This document shows positions 40,670-50,390 of a stretch of 64,000 nucleotides of DNA, piece after piece (position 1 is the first letter of the stretch; the number at the start of each line of letters is the position of its first letter). Below the pieces are notes generated by a model, which saw only the letters and a list, made by a program, of their open reading frames with translations, did no database searches and was not told where the DNA came from. The DNA comes from an uncultured Lachnospiraceae bacterium. Lineage in GTDB: Bacteria; Bacillota; Clostridia; Lachnospirales; Lachnospiraceae. Where the stretch lies: the NCBI GenBank assembly GCA_910584585.1, contig CAJUBP010000007.1, forward strand, positions 57,372-121,371. Direction: 5' to 3'. The translations under genes and the position numbers were made by a program.

Positions 40670-42272
40670 AGACTTTCATTTTAACGGCGGCTTCCACAAA
40701 TCCGCGGAACAAAGGATGAGGCCGGTTGGGCCTTGACTTCAATTCCGGATGGGCCTGTGTGGCGATATACCAGGGATGATCCGGGATCTCCACCATTTCC
40801 ACAATCCGTCCGTCCGGGGACAGGCCGCACAGCTTCATGCCGTGTTCCGTCAGGACAGAGCGGTAATCATTGTTCACTTCATAACGGTGGCGGTGCCTTT
40901 CATGGATGGTATCTGTTCCGTACACCTGGTAAGCCCGGGAGGACTTGTCCAGGATACAGGGATAAGAGCCCAGGCGCAGAGTTCCGCCGATGTCCTCCAC
41001 ATCGCTCTGATCCGGCATCAGCGCAATGACAGGATGGGTGGTGCCTGGATTCAGTTCAATGCTGTGGGCGTCCCGAAGGCCGCAGATATGCCGGGCATAT
41101 TCCACAATGGCAAGCTGCATTCCCAGACAGAGTCCTAAAAATGGAACCTTGTGTTCCCTGGCGTACTGGCAGGCCAGGATTTTCCCGTCAATGCCCCGAT
41201 CTCCGAAACCGCCGGGCACCAGGATTCCCTGGACGCCGCCCAGGACTTCATTGATATTTTCTTCATTTAACAGTTCAGAATCCACCCATTTAATATTAAC
41301 CGTGGCCCGTTCCGCAATTCCGCCGTGCTTCAAAGCTTCCACCACAGAGATGTAGGCGTCGTGCAGGGAGATGTATTTTCCAACCAGGGCGATCTCCACT
41401 TCTTTATCCGGGTTGCGCAGCGCGTCCACCATATCGATCCAGTCAGACAGATCCGGTTCGGGGCAGTCCAGATGGAGACATTCGCAGGCTACCTGGGCAA
41501 GATTTTCTTTTTCCATGGCAAGGGGGGCTTCATAGAGGTACTCCACATCCAAATTCTGCAGCACATGCCTGTCCGGCACATTGCAGAACAGCGCAATCTT
41601 GTCCTTGATGGCCTGATCCAGCGGATGTTCGCTGCGGCAGACAATCATGTCAGGCTGAATTCCCATGCCCTGCAGTTCTTTGACGCTGGCCTGGGTGGGC
41701 TTGGTCTTGAGTTCTCCGGAAGCGGAAATGTAGGGAATCAGGGTAACGTGGATTAAGATAGCGTTTTCGTGGCCTATTTCATGCTGAAACTGGCGGATGG
41801 ATTCTAAAAACGGCTGGCTCTCGATGTCCCCCACCGTTCCGCCCACCTCGATAATGGCAATGTGGGTTTCTTCAGTGGTGAAATTGCGGTAAAACCGGCT
41901 CTTGATTTCGTTGGTGATATGAGGAATTACCTGAACAGTGCCGCCGCCGTAATCGCCCCGGCGCTCTTTCTGCAGCACAGACCAGTAAACCTTTCCGGTG
42001 GTAACATTGGAATTTTTGCTTAGATTTTCATCAATAAAACGCTCATAATGTCCCAGATCCAGGTCCGTTTCGGCGCCGTCATCCGTGACAAATACTTCTC
42101 CATGCTGAATGGGATTCATTGTACCGGGATCGATGTTGATGTAAGGGTCAAATTTCTGCATGGTAACTTTGTATCCCCGGGCTTTCAGCAGACGGCCCAG
42201 GGAAGCAGCAGTGATTCCCTTTCCAAGACCGGAAACAACTCCGCCAGTGACAAAGACGTATTTTACGGGCAT
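40668..42272 (-). CDS. pyrG: CTP synthase
   Basis: 534 aa. It makes CTP from UTP, ATP and glutamine, the last step of pyrimidine nucleotide synthesis. The amidoligase domain starts YVFVTGGVVSGLGKGITAASLG and contains KFDPYINIDPGTMNP. The glutaminase domain has the nucleophile in GLCLGMQLAIVEYAR and ends with THPVIAL and HPELKSRP. ATG 42272 is preceded by AAGGAGGAG; a longer frame to 42332 lacks a site. A TATAAT-like box (42324-42329, minus strand) with a weak -35 may be the promoter. Confidence 0.97.
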   Translation of the reverse strand: MPVKYVFVTGGVVSGLGKGITAASLGRLLKARGYKVTMQKFDPYINIDPGTMNPIQHGEVFVTDDGAETDLDLGHYERFIDENLSKNSNVTTGKVYWSVLQKERRGDYGGGTVQVIPHITNEIKSRFYRNFTTEETHIAIIEVGGTVGDIESQPFLESIRQFQHEIGHENAILIHVTLIPYISASGELKTKPTQASVKELQGMGIQPDMIVCRSEHPLDQAIKDKIALFCNVPDRHVLQNLDVEYLYEAPLAMEKENLAQVACECLHLDCPEPDLSDWIDMVDALRNPDKEVEIALVGKYISLHDAYISVVEALKHGGIAERATVNIKWVDSELLNEENINEVLGGVQGILVPGGFGDRGIDGKILACQYAREHKVPFLGLCLGMQLAIVEYARHICGLRDAHSIELNPGTTHPVIALMPDQSDVEDIGGTLRLGSYPCILDKSSRAYQVYGTDTIHERHRHRYEVNNDYRSVLTEHGMKLCGLSPDGRIVEMVEIPDHPWYIATQAHPELKSRPNRPHPLFRGFVEAAVKMKV

Positions 42273-42390
42273 AGGTAGCTCCTCCTTTATAGTTGTACGC
42301 ATTTTTCGAAATATAACGCATTCATTATACAACCTGCGTGAGAAGAATGCCAGAACTTTTGAAGAAAATCTTCAATTAATTATGAGAGGC

Positions 42391-42470
42391 CGCGGTACTG
42401 CAGCGAACTTTCATATTTGGGATCCTGCTTTTCCTGTGTATCGAAATATAAATTGTCCGCTGCAGTGCGA
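42391..42470 (-). repeat. Short hairpin copy of the palindromic repeat family
   Basis: The arms GGTACTGCAGCG (42394) and CGCTGCAGTGC (42459) enclose the family signatures TTTCATATTTGGGATC and TTTCCTGTGTATCGAAATAT. The whole unit folds into one ~78-nt hairpin without the core of the full copies. It lies in the divergent spacer between pyrG and ftsH. Confidence 0.75.
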
Positions 42471-42524
42471 GAGCGTGTTTATAAAAACTTTAGAAATTGT
42501 TTCAGAAAGTTTCGGAGAATTGTA

Positions 42525-42553
42525 TTGCTTTTCAGAACAAATACACCTATAAT
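42525..42553 (+). promoter_or_regulatory. Promoter of the ftsH-uvrC operon
   Basis: TTGCTT (42525) and a perfect TATAAT (42548) are spaced by 17 bp, 46 bp before ATG 42600. Confidence 0.7.
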
Positions 42554-42599
42554 TAAAGGTGCTGTGAAACAGAACATTGCAGCTTGCAGGAGGAAATAG

Positions 42600-45164
42600 A
42601 TGGAGAACAAAGGAAATAACAATAATAACGGCGGCAATAATAACGGCGGCAATAACAAGAATGGAATGACAATTATGATATTCATTCTGGCTGCGCTGCT
42701 GGTGCTGTTTTTGACAAGTCTGCTGAACAGCTGCGCCAAGGACGCTACCAACAAGGAGATCACGTATTCTGAATTTATTGATATGGTAGAGAAGGACAAG
42801 GTGGAATCCGTGACCTTCACATCCAGCAGAATCAACATTACTCCCAAGGGAGAGAATAAATTATACAGAATCAATTACTACACCGCAGAACTGAATGACG
42901 AGAGCCTGCTTCCTCTGTTAAAGGAGCACAATGTCAAATTCAGCGGTACAGTGGAGGATGTCTCCACTATGATTATGTGGAATATGTTAAGCTATATTCT
43001 TCCGTTGGTTCTGGTATGGGTTTTGCTGTATTTTCTGATTTTCCGCAAGATGGGAAGCGGCGGAATGATGGGCGTAGGCAAGACCACAGCCAAGGTTTAT
43101 GTGGAGAAATCCACAGGCGTTACGTTTAAGGACGTAGCCGGGCAGGATGAAGCCAAGGAATCTCTGCAGGAGGTTGTGGATTTTCTGCACAATCCCAGGA
43201 AATATACCGATATCGGAGCCAAGCTTCCCAAAGGCGCGCTGCTGGTAGGCCCTCCCGGAACAGGGAAGACGCTGCTTGCCAAGGCAGTGGCGGGAGAGGC
43301 GAAGGTGCCGTTTTTCTCACTGGCAGGTTCCGATTTTGTGGAAATGTTTGTGGGAGTGGGAGCGTCCCGTGTCCGGGATTTGTTCAAAGAAGCCCAGAAA
43401 CAGGCGCCATGCATTATTTTTATTGATGAAATTGACGCCATCGGCAAGAGCCGGGATACCAGGTACGGCGGCAATGATGAAAGAGAGCAGACGTTAAATC
43501 AGCTGCTGGCTGAGATGGATGGATTTGACACTTCCAAAGGACTGTTGATCTTGGCAGCCACTAACCGTCCGGAAGTGCTGGACAAGGCGCTGCTGCGTCC
43601 GGGGCGTTTTGACCGGAGAATTATCGTGGACAAACCGGATTTGAGAGGAAGAGTAGAGACGCTGAAGGTTCATGCCAAGAATGTGCTGCTGGACGATTCG
43701 GTGGATTTGGACGCCATTGCGCTGGCGACCTCCGGAGCGGTGGGCTCCGATCTTGCCAATATGATTAACGAAGCAGCCATCAATGCGGTAAAACAGGGCA
43801 GAAAATATGTGAACCAGAGCGATTTATTTGAATCCGTGGAAGTGGTCATTGCCGGAAAAGAGAAGAAAGACCGGATTATGGGGCCGAAAGAGAAGAAAAT
43901 GGTTGCTTACCATGAAGTGGGGCATGCATTGGTTACCGCTTTGCAGAAAGACGCAGAGCCGGTGCAGAAGATCACCATTGTGCCCAGAACCATGGGAGCT
44001 CTTGGATATACGATGCAGGTGCCGGAGGAAGAGAAATTCCTTATGACCAAGAATGAACTGGTGGCCCATCTTGTCACTTATATGGGCGGACGGGCAGCGG
44101 AAGAGATTGTATTTGACTCGGTAACCACCGGAGCCTCCAATGATATTGAACAGGCGACGAAGATTGCCAGAGCCATGGTGACCCAGTACGGCATGTCGGA
44201 GAAGTTCGGCTTGATGGGCCTTGTCACAGTTGAGAGCCAGTATCTGGACGGCCGGGCCAGCTTAAACTGCGGAGAAGAGACGGCGGCGCAGATCGATCAG
44301 GAAGTGATGCGGATTCTGAAAGAAAGCTATGACGAAGCCACCCGTCTGCTGTTGGAGAACAGAGAAATTCTGGATAAAATCTCCCAGCATCTCTATGAAC
44401 ATGAGACAATCACCGGCAAGGAATTTATGAAAATTTTCCGGGAGTTAAAGGGAATTCCGGAACCGGAAGAGAAGACAGAGGCGGAGAAAGCGGCCGAGGG
44501 TTTTCAGGCGGAAGCCCATGGGCATGCGGAACAATCAGCCCCTGCCGTTGAGATTCAGGAAGAAGAAATCCTGGTAAACACGCTGCGGGAAGAAGATTTA
44601 CCGTTGGAGACTGCCTGGGCGGAAGATACAGATACGTCGCTGGAAGCTGCTCGAGCGGAAGAAACAGATGTGCCGGTGGGGAATTCCCGAGGGGAAGAGC
44701 CGGATATGCCGCCGGAGGCTGCCCGAGGGGAAGCGGCAGGTGCGCCAAAGGAGCAGGAATTGGAAGTGAATACCCTGGAGGGGGAAGAACTCCCTGGTGA
44801 ACTGACAGCAATGCAGGGGGAAGAGTCTGCGCAGCAGCTTTCGGAAGAATTTCATAAAGAGCCAGGGTCCGCGGTATCGGATAAGAAACAAGAGCCGAAA
44901 CCGGTTTCGGCAGAAGCGTCCACTCCGGAAGAACTTGGATTTTTCCCGGCAAAGAAAGGCGCCGGAAAGAAAGCAAAGAGTGTTTCTGTGAAAGCGGAAG
45001 AGCCTGCACAGGGACAACAGCCAGCGACTCATGGAAAGGCCGCACAGGGGCAGCAGCCGGCGGCTCATGGGAAGCCTGCCCAGGAACAGCAGCCGGAACC
45101 TGAGAAAACAGAACAGGAAGCAGAAGAGGATTATCTGGATCAGCTGTTAAAGGAATTGAAGTAA
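42600..45164 (+). CDS. ftsH: ATP-dependent zinc metalloprotease FtsH with a long acidic tail
   Basis: 854 aa, against ~640 in well-studied species. A Gly/Asn-rich start precedes the first membrane helix (~23-45); the second is at ~120-142. The AAA domain has GPPGTGKT (~217-224), FIDEIDAIG and the second region of homology ATNRPEVLDKALLRPGRFDRR. The zinc site is HEVGH (~438-442). FtsH degrades membrane and regulatory proteins. Residues ~625-854 form an added low-complexity tail of Glu/Ala/Pro with AQGQQPA-HGK repeats, function unknown. The TAATG junction overlaps uvrC by one base. Confidence 0.95.
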   Translation: MENKGNNNNNGGNNNGGNNKNGMTIMIFILAALLVLFLTSLLNSCAKDATNKEITYSEFIDMVEKDKVESVTFTSSRINITPKGENKLYRINYYTAELNDESLLPLLKEHNVKFSGTVEDVSTMIMWNMLSYILPLVLVWVLLYFLIFRKMGSGGMMGVGKTTAKVYVEKSTGVTFKDVAGQDEAKESLQEVVDFLHNPRKYTDIGAKLPKGALLVGPPGTGKTLLAKAVAGEAKVPFFSLAGSDFVEMFVGVGASRVRDLFKEAQKQAPCIIFIDEIDAIGKSRDTRYGGNDEREQTLNQLLAEMDGFDTSKGLLILAATNRPEVLDKALLRPGRFDRRIIVDKPDLRGRVETLKVHAKNVLLDDSVDLDAIALATSGAVGSDLANMINEAAINAVKQGRKYVNQSDLFESVEVVIAGKEKKDRIMGPKEKKMVAYHEVGHALVTALQKDAEPVQKITIVPRTMGALGYTMQVPEEEKFLMTKNELVAHLVTYMGGRAAEEIVFDSVTTGASNDIEQATKIARAMVTQYGMSEKFGLMGLVTVESQYLDGRASLNCGEETAAQIDQEVMRILKESYDEATRLLLENREILDKISQHLYEHETITGKEFMKIFRELKGIPEPEEKTEAEKAAEGFQAEAHGHAEQSAPAVEIQEEEILVNTLREEDLPLETAWAEDTDTSLEAARAEETDVPVGNSRGEEPDMPPEAARGEAAGAPKEQELEVNTLEGEELPGELTAMQGEESAQQLSEEFHKEPGSAVSDKKQEPKPVSAEASTPEELGFFPAKKGAGKKAKSVSVKAEEPAQGQQPATHGKAAQGQQPAAHGKPAQEQQPEPEKTEQEAEEDYLDQLLKELK

Positions 45165-47047
45165 TGTTTGATATTCAGGAAGAATTAAAGAAACTCCCCC
45201 AGAAGCCGGGAGTGTATCTGATGCATGACAAGAACGACGCTATTATTTATATCGGAAAGGCCATCAGTCTGCGGAACCGGGTGCGGCAGTATTTCCGTCC
45301 CAGCCACAATGAGGGATTGAAAAAAGATCAGATGGTAAGGCAGATCGAACGGTTTGAATATATCATCACCGATTCCGAGCTGGAGGCCCTGATTTTAGAA
45401 TGCAACCTGATCAAAGAGCATCGGCCCAAATATAATACTATGCTGCGGGATGATAAGACGTATCCGTATATTAGAGTGACGCTGGGAGAGGATTTTCCCA
45501 GAGTCCTCTTTTCACGTCAGATGAAAAAAGACAAATCCCGCTATTTCGGACCCTATACCAGCGCAGGGGCAGTGAAGGACACCATAGAACTGATTCAGAA
45601 AATTTATACGCTGCGCACCTGCAATCGTTCGCTGCCGAAGGATATCGGAAAAGAGAGGCCCTGCCTGAATTACCATATCCATCAGTGCAAGGCGCCCTGC
45701 CAGGGAAATATCAGCAAAGAAGAGTATCGCAGGCAGATTGGGAAAGCGCTGGAATTTCTCAACGGAAATTACCAGCCGGTGCTGAAAGAGTTAGAAGAGA
45801 AGATGCAGGCCGCTTCTGTGGATATGAATTTTGAGAAGGCCATAGAGTACCGGGAATTGTTAAAGGCAGTAAAGCAGATTGCCCAGAAACAGAAGATGAC
45901 CAGTTCTGACAGGGAAGACAAGGATATCATTGCCATGGCGGCGGATGAAGAGGACGCAGTGGTTCAGGTGTTTTTTATCCGGGACGGCAGGCTTATCGGA
46001 AGAGACCATTTTCATGTGAGCATCGGCGGCGGTGAGAACTCCAGGCCCCAGATCCTTGCCACATTTTTGAAGCAGTTTTACGCGGGAACGCCCTTTATTC
46101 CCCGGGAGCTGATGATACAGGAGGAGATCGAGGAAGCAAAAGTAATCGAAGAATGGCTTGGCCAGAAACGGGGACAGAAGGTTTATCTTCGGGTGCCTAA
46201 GAAAGGAACCAAGGAGAAGCTGGTGGAGCTGGCGGCCCAGAACGCGGCTATGGTGCTGGCCCAGGACAAAGAGAAAATCAAGCGGGAAGAAGGAAGAACC
46301 ATCGGCGCCTTAAAAGAGATCGGCAAACTGCTGGAATTAGAGGAGCTAAAACGGGTGGAAGCGTATGATATTTCCAATATCAGCGGATTTGAAACAGTGG
46401 GTTCCATGGTGGTGTATGAGAAGGGGAAACCCAAGCGGAGTGATTACCGCAAGTTCAAGCTGCGCACCGTTGCGGGGCCAGATGACTATGGTTCCATGTA
46501 TGAGGTGCTGACCAGGCGTTTTTCCCACGGTATGAAAGAACAAAAAGAACTGCAGGAGCGGAATCTGGAAAATGATTACGGCAGCTTTACCCGTTTTCCG
46601 GATCTGATTATGATGGACGGCGGGAAAGGGCAGGTGAACATTGCCCTTCGGGTATTGGAAGAACTGGGGCTTCATATTCCCGTATGCGGCATGGTCAAAG
46701 ATGATAATCACCGCACCCGCGGGTTATACTATCATAATCAGGAGATTCCCATTGACAGGCATGGAGAAGGATTTAAACTGATTACCAGAATCCAGGACGA
46801 GGCTCACAGATTTGCCATTGAATATCACAGATCCTTAAGGAGCAAAGAGCAGGTGCATTCTGTATTGGACGATATTCCGGGGATCGGCGCTGCAAGGAGA
46901 AAGGCTTTGATGCGCGCCTTTCAGTCGCTGGATGAAATCCGGGAGGCGGACATTGAGAAGCTTTCCGGGATTCCCTCTATGAATGAGCGGGCGGCCCGGG
47001 CAGTTTATGAATTTTTTCACAGGGCTGATATTGAAGAAGAGGGATAA
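45164..47047 (+). CDS. uvrC: Excinuclease ABC subunit C
   Basis: 627 aa. UvrC makes both incisions around DNA lesions in nucleotide excision repair. The GIY-YIG nuclease domain is at ~12-95 (KPGVYLMHD, AIIYIGKA), with a cysteine cluster CLNYHIHQCKAPCQG (~167-181). The UVR segment (MNFEKAIEYRELLKAV) binds UvrB. The RNase-H-like domain (ISNISGFETVGSMVVYE; MMDGGKGQV) and the helix-hairpin-helix pair (IPGIGAARRKALM; LSGIPSMNERAA) end it. It is translationally coupled to ftsH. Confidence 0.96.
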   Translation: MFDIQEELKKLPQKPGVYLMHDKNDAIIYIGKAISLRNRVRQYFRPSHNEGLKKDQMVRQIERFEYIITDSELEALILECNLIKEHRPKYNTMLRDDKTYPYIRVTLGEDFPRVLFSRQMKKDKSRYFGPYTSAGAVKDTIELIQKIYTLRTCNRSLPKDIGKERPCLNYHIHQCKAPCQGNISKEEYRRQIGKALEFLNGNYQPVLKELEEKMQAASVDMNFEKAIEYRELLKAVKQIAQKQKMTSSDREDKDIIAMAADEEDAVVQVFFIRDGRLIGRDHFHVSIGGGENSRPQILATFLKQFYAGTPFIPRELMIQEEIEEAKVIEEWLGQKRGQKVYLRVPKKGTKEKLVELAAQNAAMVLAQDKEKIKREEGRTIGALKEIGKLLELEELKRVEAYDISNISGFETVGSMVVYEKGKPKRSDYRKFKLRTVAGPDDYGSMYEVLTRRFSHGMKEQKELQERNLENDYGSFTRFPDLIMMDGGKGQVNIALRVLEELGLHIPVCGMVKDDNHRTRGLYYHNQEIPIDRHGEGFKLITRIQDEAHRFAIEYHRSLRSKEQVHSVLDDIPGIGAARRKALMRAFQSLDEIREADIEKLSGIPSMNERAARAVYEFFHRADIEEEG

Positions 47048-47080
47048 CTGTGATAAGATTTAGGAAAAAAGGAGATGCGG

Positions 47081-48025
47081 ATGAAAGGCGTAAGTGTTAA
47101 GAAAATAGTAGAAAAAATGAATTTAAAGGTGCTGAATCCGGAAGTGGATATCCGAAACCGGAAGGTCACTACGGCAGAGGTTAACCGTCCGGCTCTGCAG
47201 CTGACTGGATATTTTGATGATTTTGAGAGAAGCAGAATCGAGATTATCGGCAGGGTAGAGCATACTTATGTACAGAGATTGAGCCGGGAGCAAAGACTGG
47301 ATGTTTATGAGAAATTTTTGTCTTACCATGTCCCCTGTGTGATTTTCAGCCGGGATCTGGAGCCGGACTTAGATTTTCTGAGGATTGCCACAGAAAATGA
47401 CACTCCCGTTCTTTCCACGGATTATGGAACTTCCGCATTTATGGCGGAGATGATCTATTATCTGGGAGAGGTGCTTGCGCCCTGCATCTCCATTCACGGA
47501 GTGCTGGTGGATGTTTACGGCGAGGGGCTTTTGATTATGGGAGAAAGCGGAATCGGCAAGAGCGAGGCGGCATTGGAGCTGATCCGCCGGGGCCACCGCC
47601 TGGTCAGCGACGATGTGGTGGAAATCCGCAAGATCAACAAGCATACGCTGGTGGGGACCGCGCCGGATATTACCAGGTACTTTATCGAACTGCGGGGCGT
47701 GGGAATCATTGATGTAAAGACGCTCTACGGCGTAGAGTGCGTAAAGGAGAAGCAGAATATCGATCTGGTCATTAAGCTGGAAGACTGGAAGAAGGACAAT
47801 GAATATGACAGGCTGGGCATGGAGGAGGAGTACACAGAATTTCTCGGCAATAAAGTGGTCTGCCATTCCCTTCCCATACGGCCGGGCCGGAATCTGGCCG
47901 TCATCTGTGAATCGGCGGCTGTCAACCACAGACAGAAGAAAATGGGGTATAACGCGGCAAAAGAGCTGTACCGCAGAGTACAGGAGAACCTGCAGAAATC
48001 CGATGAGGATGAATTGGAAGAATAG
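47081..48025 (+). CDS. hprK: HPr kinase/phosphorylase
   Basis: 314 aa. In Firmicutes HprK phosphorylates HPr on Ser46 in response to glycolytic intermediates and removes the phosphate when phosphate rises, driving CcpA-dependent catabolite control. Walker A is GESGIGKSE (~154-162), the same position as in Bacillus; the signature ELRGVGIIDVKTLYG (~205-219) and the N-terminal domain are complete. ATG 47081 is chosen because AAGGAG lies 7 bp upstream; ATG 47075 touches the site. The HPr encoded in this window has Arg at position 46, so its substrate must be another HPr or Crh-like protein. Confidence 0.95.
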   Translation: MKGVSVKKIVEKMNLKVLNPEVDIRNRKVTTAEVNRPALQLTGYFDDFERSRIEIIGRVEHTYVQRLSREQRLDVYEKFLSYHVPCVIFSRDLEPDLDFLRIATENDTPVLSTDYGTSAFMAEMIYYLGEVLAPCISIHGVLVDVYGEGLLIMGESGIGKSEAALELIRRGHRLVSDDVVEIRKINKHTLVGTAPDITRYFIELRGVGIIDVKTLYGVECVKEKQNIDLVIKLEDWKKDNEYDRLGMEEEYTEFLGNKVVCHSLPIRPGRNLAVICESAAVNHRQKKMGYNAAKELYRRVQENLQKSDEDELEE

Positions 48026-48066
48026 AAAACAGATTATTTTAGGATAGGAATCAGGAGGAAACAGCA

Positions 48067-49461
48067 ATGGAACGAAAAAATGCATGGAAGAAATATCAGG
48101 AAGGAGAGCGTGAGGAAATATTTGCCTTCGGCGAGAAATATAAACAGTTTATTTCTGACTGCAAAACAGAGCGGGAATGCGTGACAGAAATCATTGCCCA
48201 GGCAAAGGCGGAGGGGTTTGAAGATTTGAAGGAGGTCCTGGCTTCCGGCCGGACGCTTAAGACCGGAGATAAAGTTTACGCGGAGAATATGGGAAAGCTG
48301 CTGGCGTTGTTCGTCATCGGAAAGCAGCCTTTCCAGCAGGGCATGAATATTCTGGGCGCCCATATTGATTCCCCCAGGCTGGATTTAAAGCAGGTGCCCC
48401 TTTATGAAGACACGGAGTTGGCGCTTTTGGATACCCACTACTACGGCGGCGTCAAGAAGTACCAGTGGGTTACCCTGCCATTAGCCCTTCACGGCGTGAT
48501 TGTGAAAAAAGACGGAACGAAAGTGACGGTAAATATCGGGGAAAAAGACGAGGATCCGGTATTCGGCGTCAGCGACCTGTTGATTCATCTTTCCGCAGAT
48601 CAGATGGAGAAGAAAGCCTCCAAGGTGATTGAGGGAGAGAATCTGGACGTTTTAGTGGGCAGCATTCCTTTTGAAAGCGAAGAGGATGAGAAAAAGGCAA
48701 AAGAAGCAGTCAAAACGAATGTACTGAATATTTTAAAGGAACAATATAATATAGAAGAAGAGGATTTCCTGTCTGCGGAAATCGAGGTGGTTCCGGCAGG
48801 AAAAGCAAGGGATTACGGTTTTGACCGCAGCATGATTATGGGATACGGGCACGACGACAGAGTATGCGCTTACCCTTCTTTTGCGGCATTGGCGGAGGCT
48901 GGAGTCTGCGAGAAAACAGGCGTGTGCCTGCTGGTGGATAAGGAAGAAATCGGAAGCGTAGGGGCCACCGGCATGGAATCACAGTTTTTTGCCTATACGG
49001 TGGCGGAGATTTTGAACAATATGGAAGGTTACAATCAGATTGTATTTAACCGCGCCATGACCAATTCCAAAGTCCTTTCCTCCGATGTGAGCGCGGCCTA
49101 CGACCCTCTGTACGCATCTGTGATGGAGAAGAAAAACGCCGCCTATTTCGGAAACGGGCTGGTATTTAACAAGTATACAGGTTCCAAAGGAAAAGGCGGA
49201 TCTAACGACGCCAATCCGGAATATATGGCGGAGCTTCGCCGGATTATGGAGGATAACAATGTGTCCTTCCAGACTTCGGAACTGGGCAAGGTAGACCAGG
49301 GAGGCGGCGGAACCATCGCTTATATCCTGGCAAATTACAACATGTCTGTGATTGACAGCGGCGTGCCTGTGCTGAATATGCACGCGCCCTGGGAGATTAT
49401 CAGCAAAGTGGATCTTTATGAAGCAAAATTGGGCTATACGGCGTTTTTGAAAGAGGCTTAA
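48067..49461 (+). CDS. M18 family aminopeptidase
   Basis: 464 aa cytosolic zinc aminopeptidase that removes N-terminal, often acidic, residues. The metal-site motifs are present: GAHIDSPRLDLK, YGHDDRVCAYPSF, DKEEIGSVGATG, and a final NMHAPWEIISKVDLYEA carrying the last His. AGGAGGAAACAGC precedes ATG 48067. It lies within the hprK-murB run, a frequent but functionally unexplained insertion in Clostridia. The stop is followed by murB after 1 bp. Confidence 0.92.
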   Translation: MERKNAWKKYQEGEREEIFAFGEKYKQFISDCKTERECVTEIIAQAKAEGFEDLKEVLASGRTLKTGDKVYAENMGKLLALFVIGKQPFQQGMNILGAHIDSPRLDLKQVPLYEDTELALLDTHYYGGVKKYQWVTLPLALHGVIVKKDGTKVTVNIGEKDEDPVFGVSDLLIHLSADQMEKKASKVIEGENLDVLVGSIPFESEEDEKKAKEAVKTNVLNILKEQYNIEEEDFLSAEIEVVPAGKARDYGFDRSMIMGYGHDDRVCAYPSFAALAEAGVCEKTGVCLLVDKEEIGSVGATGMESQFFAYTVAEILNNMEGYNQIVFNRAMTNSKVLSSDVSAAYDPLYASVMEKKNAAYFGNGLVFNKYTGSKGKGGSNDANPEYMAELRRIMEDNNVSFQTSELGKVDQGGGGTIAYILANYNMSVIDSGVPVLNMHAPWEIISKVDLYEAKLGYTAFLKEA

Positions 49462-49462
49462 T

Positions 49463-50371
49463 GTGAAAGAAGAATTTGTAAAACATCTCCAGAGCATTTT
49501 GCGTGAAGATCAGTGGGCCCTGGAAGAAAACATGAGCAGTCATGTGACCTTCCGCACCGGAGGCCCGGCGGAGTATTACGCGCGGCCGAACCGGCAGCAG
49601 ATTCAGCCGGTTCTTGACCTGTGCAGCCGCTTCGGCGTTCCCTGGATGGTCATCGGCAACGGCAGTAACCTGCTGGTGGGAGATGGGGGCGTCCGGGGGC
49701 TGGTCATGGAGATCGGCAAAATGATGGATCAGGTTTCTGTAAAAGGAGAGCTGGTGACAGCAGAGGCGGGAGCATTGTTGTCCTCCGTAGCCCGGCATGC
49801 CGCCAGAGAGAGCCTTGCCGGCATGGAATTCGCTTCCGGAATTCCGGGAAGCGTCGGCGGGGCAGTAGTAATGAACGCAGGGGCTTACGGCGGCGAAATG
49901 AAGCAGATTATAAAGAGCGCGTCAGTTCTGACTCCGGAAGGAGAAGAGCTGGAACTTAGCGCCGAAGAACTGGACTTGGGCTACCGCCGCAGCTGCATCC
50001 CCGGAAAAGGCTACATCGTACTGGAGGCAAAACTGCAGCTTACCAAAGGCAGCCAACAGGAGATTTCTGACCGAATGGAGGAACTGAAAAGCAAAAGACT
50101 GGAAAAGCAGCCCCTGGAATATCCAAGCGCCGGCAGCACATTCAAGCGGCCCCAGGGATATTTTGCCGGAAAACTAATCCAGGACGCAGGACTTCGCGGA
50201 TATCAGGTAGGAGGCGCCCAAGTATCAGAAAAGCACTGCGGATTTGTCATCAACAAAGAAAAAGCCCTATCCCGGGATATCCGTCAGCTGATCACCGATG
50301 TGCAGAATCAAGTGGAATCACAATTTGGAGTGCATCTAGAACCCGAGGTAAAATTCGTAGGCGAATTTTAA
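49463..50371 (+). CDS. murB: UDP-N-acetylenolpyruvoylglucosamine reductase
   Basis: 302 aa FAD enzyme that reduces UDP-GlcNAc-enolpyruvate to UDP-MurNAc, the second committed step of peptidoglycan synthesis. FAD-binding VIGNGSNLLVGDGGVRG (~63-79) and FASGIPGSVGGAVVMNAGAYGGE (type IIa signature), the catalytic Ser in YPSAGSTFKRP and the end KHCGFVINK are all present. The start is GTG 49463 with AGAGG at 6 bp. A full copy of the palindromic repeat follows the stop. Confidence 0.96.
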   Translation: MKEEFVKHLQSILREDQWALEENMSSHVTFRTGGPAEYYARPNRQQIQPVLDLCSRFGVPWMVIGNGSNLLVGDGGVRGLVMEIGKMMDQVSVKGELVTAEAGALLSSVARHAARESLAGMEFASGIPGSVGGAVVMNAGAYGGEMKQIIKSASVLTPEGEELELSAEELDLGYRRSCIPGKGYIVLEAKLQLTKGSQQEISDRMEELKSKRLEKQPLEYPSAGSTFKRPQGYFAGKLIQDAGLRGYQVGGAQVSEKHCGFVINKEKALSRDIRQLITDVQNQVESQFGVHLEPEVKFVGEF

Positions 50372-50390
50372 TGCAAATTCAACACAGTGA

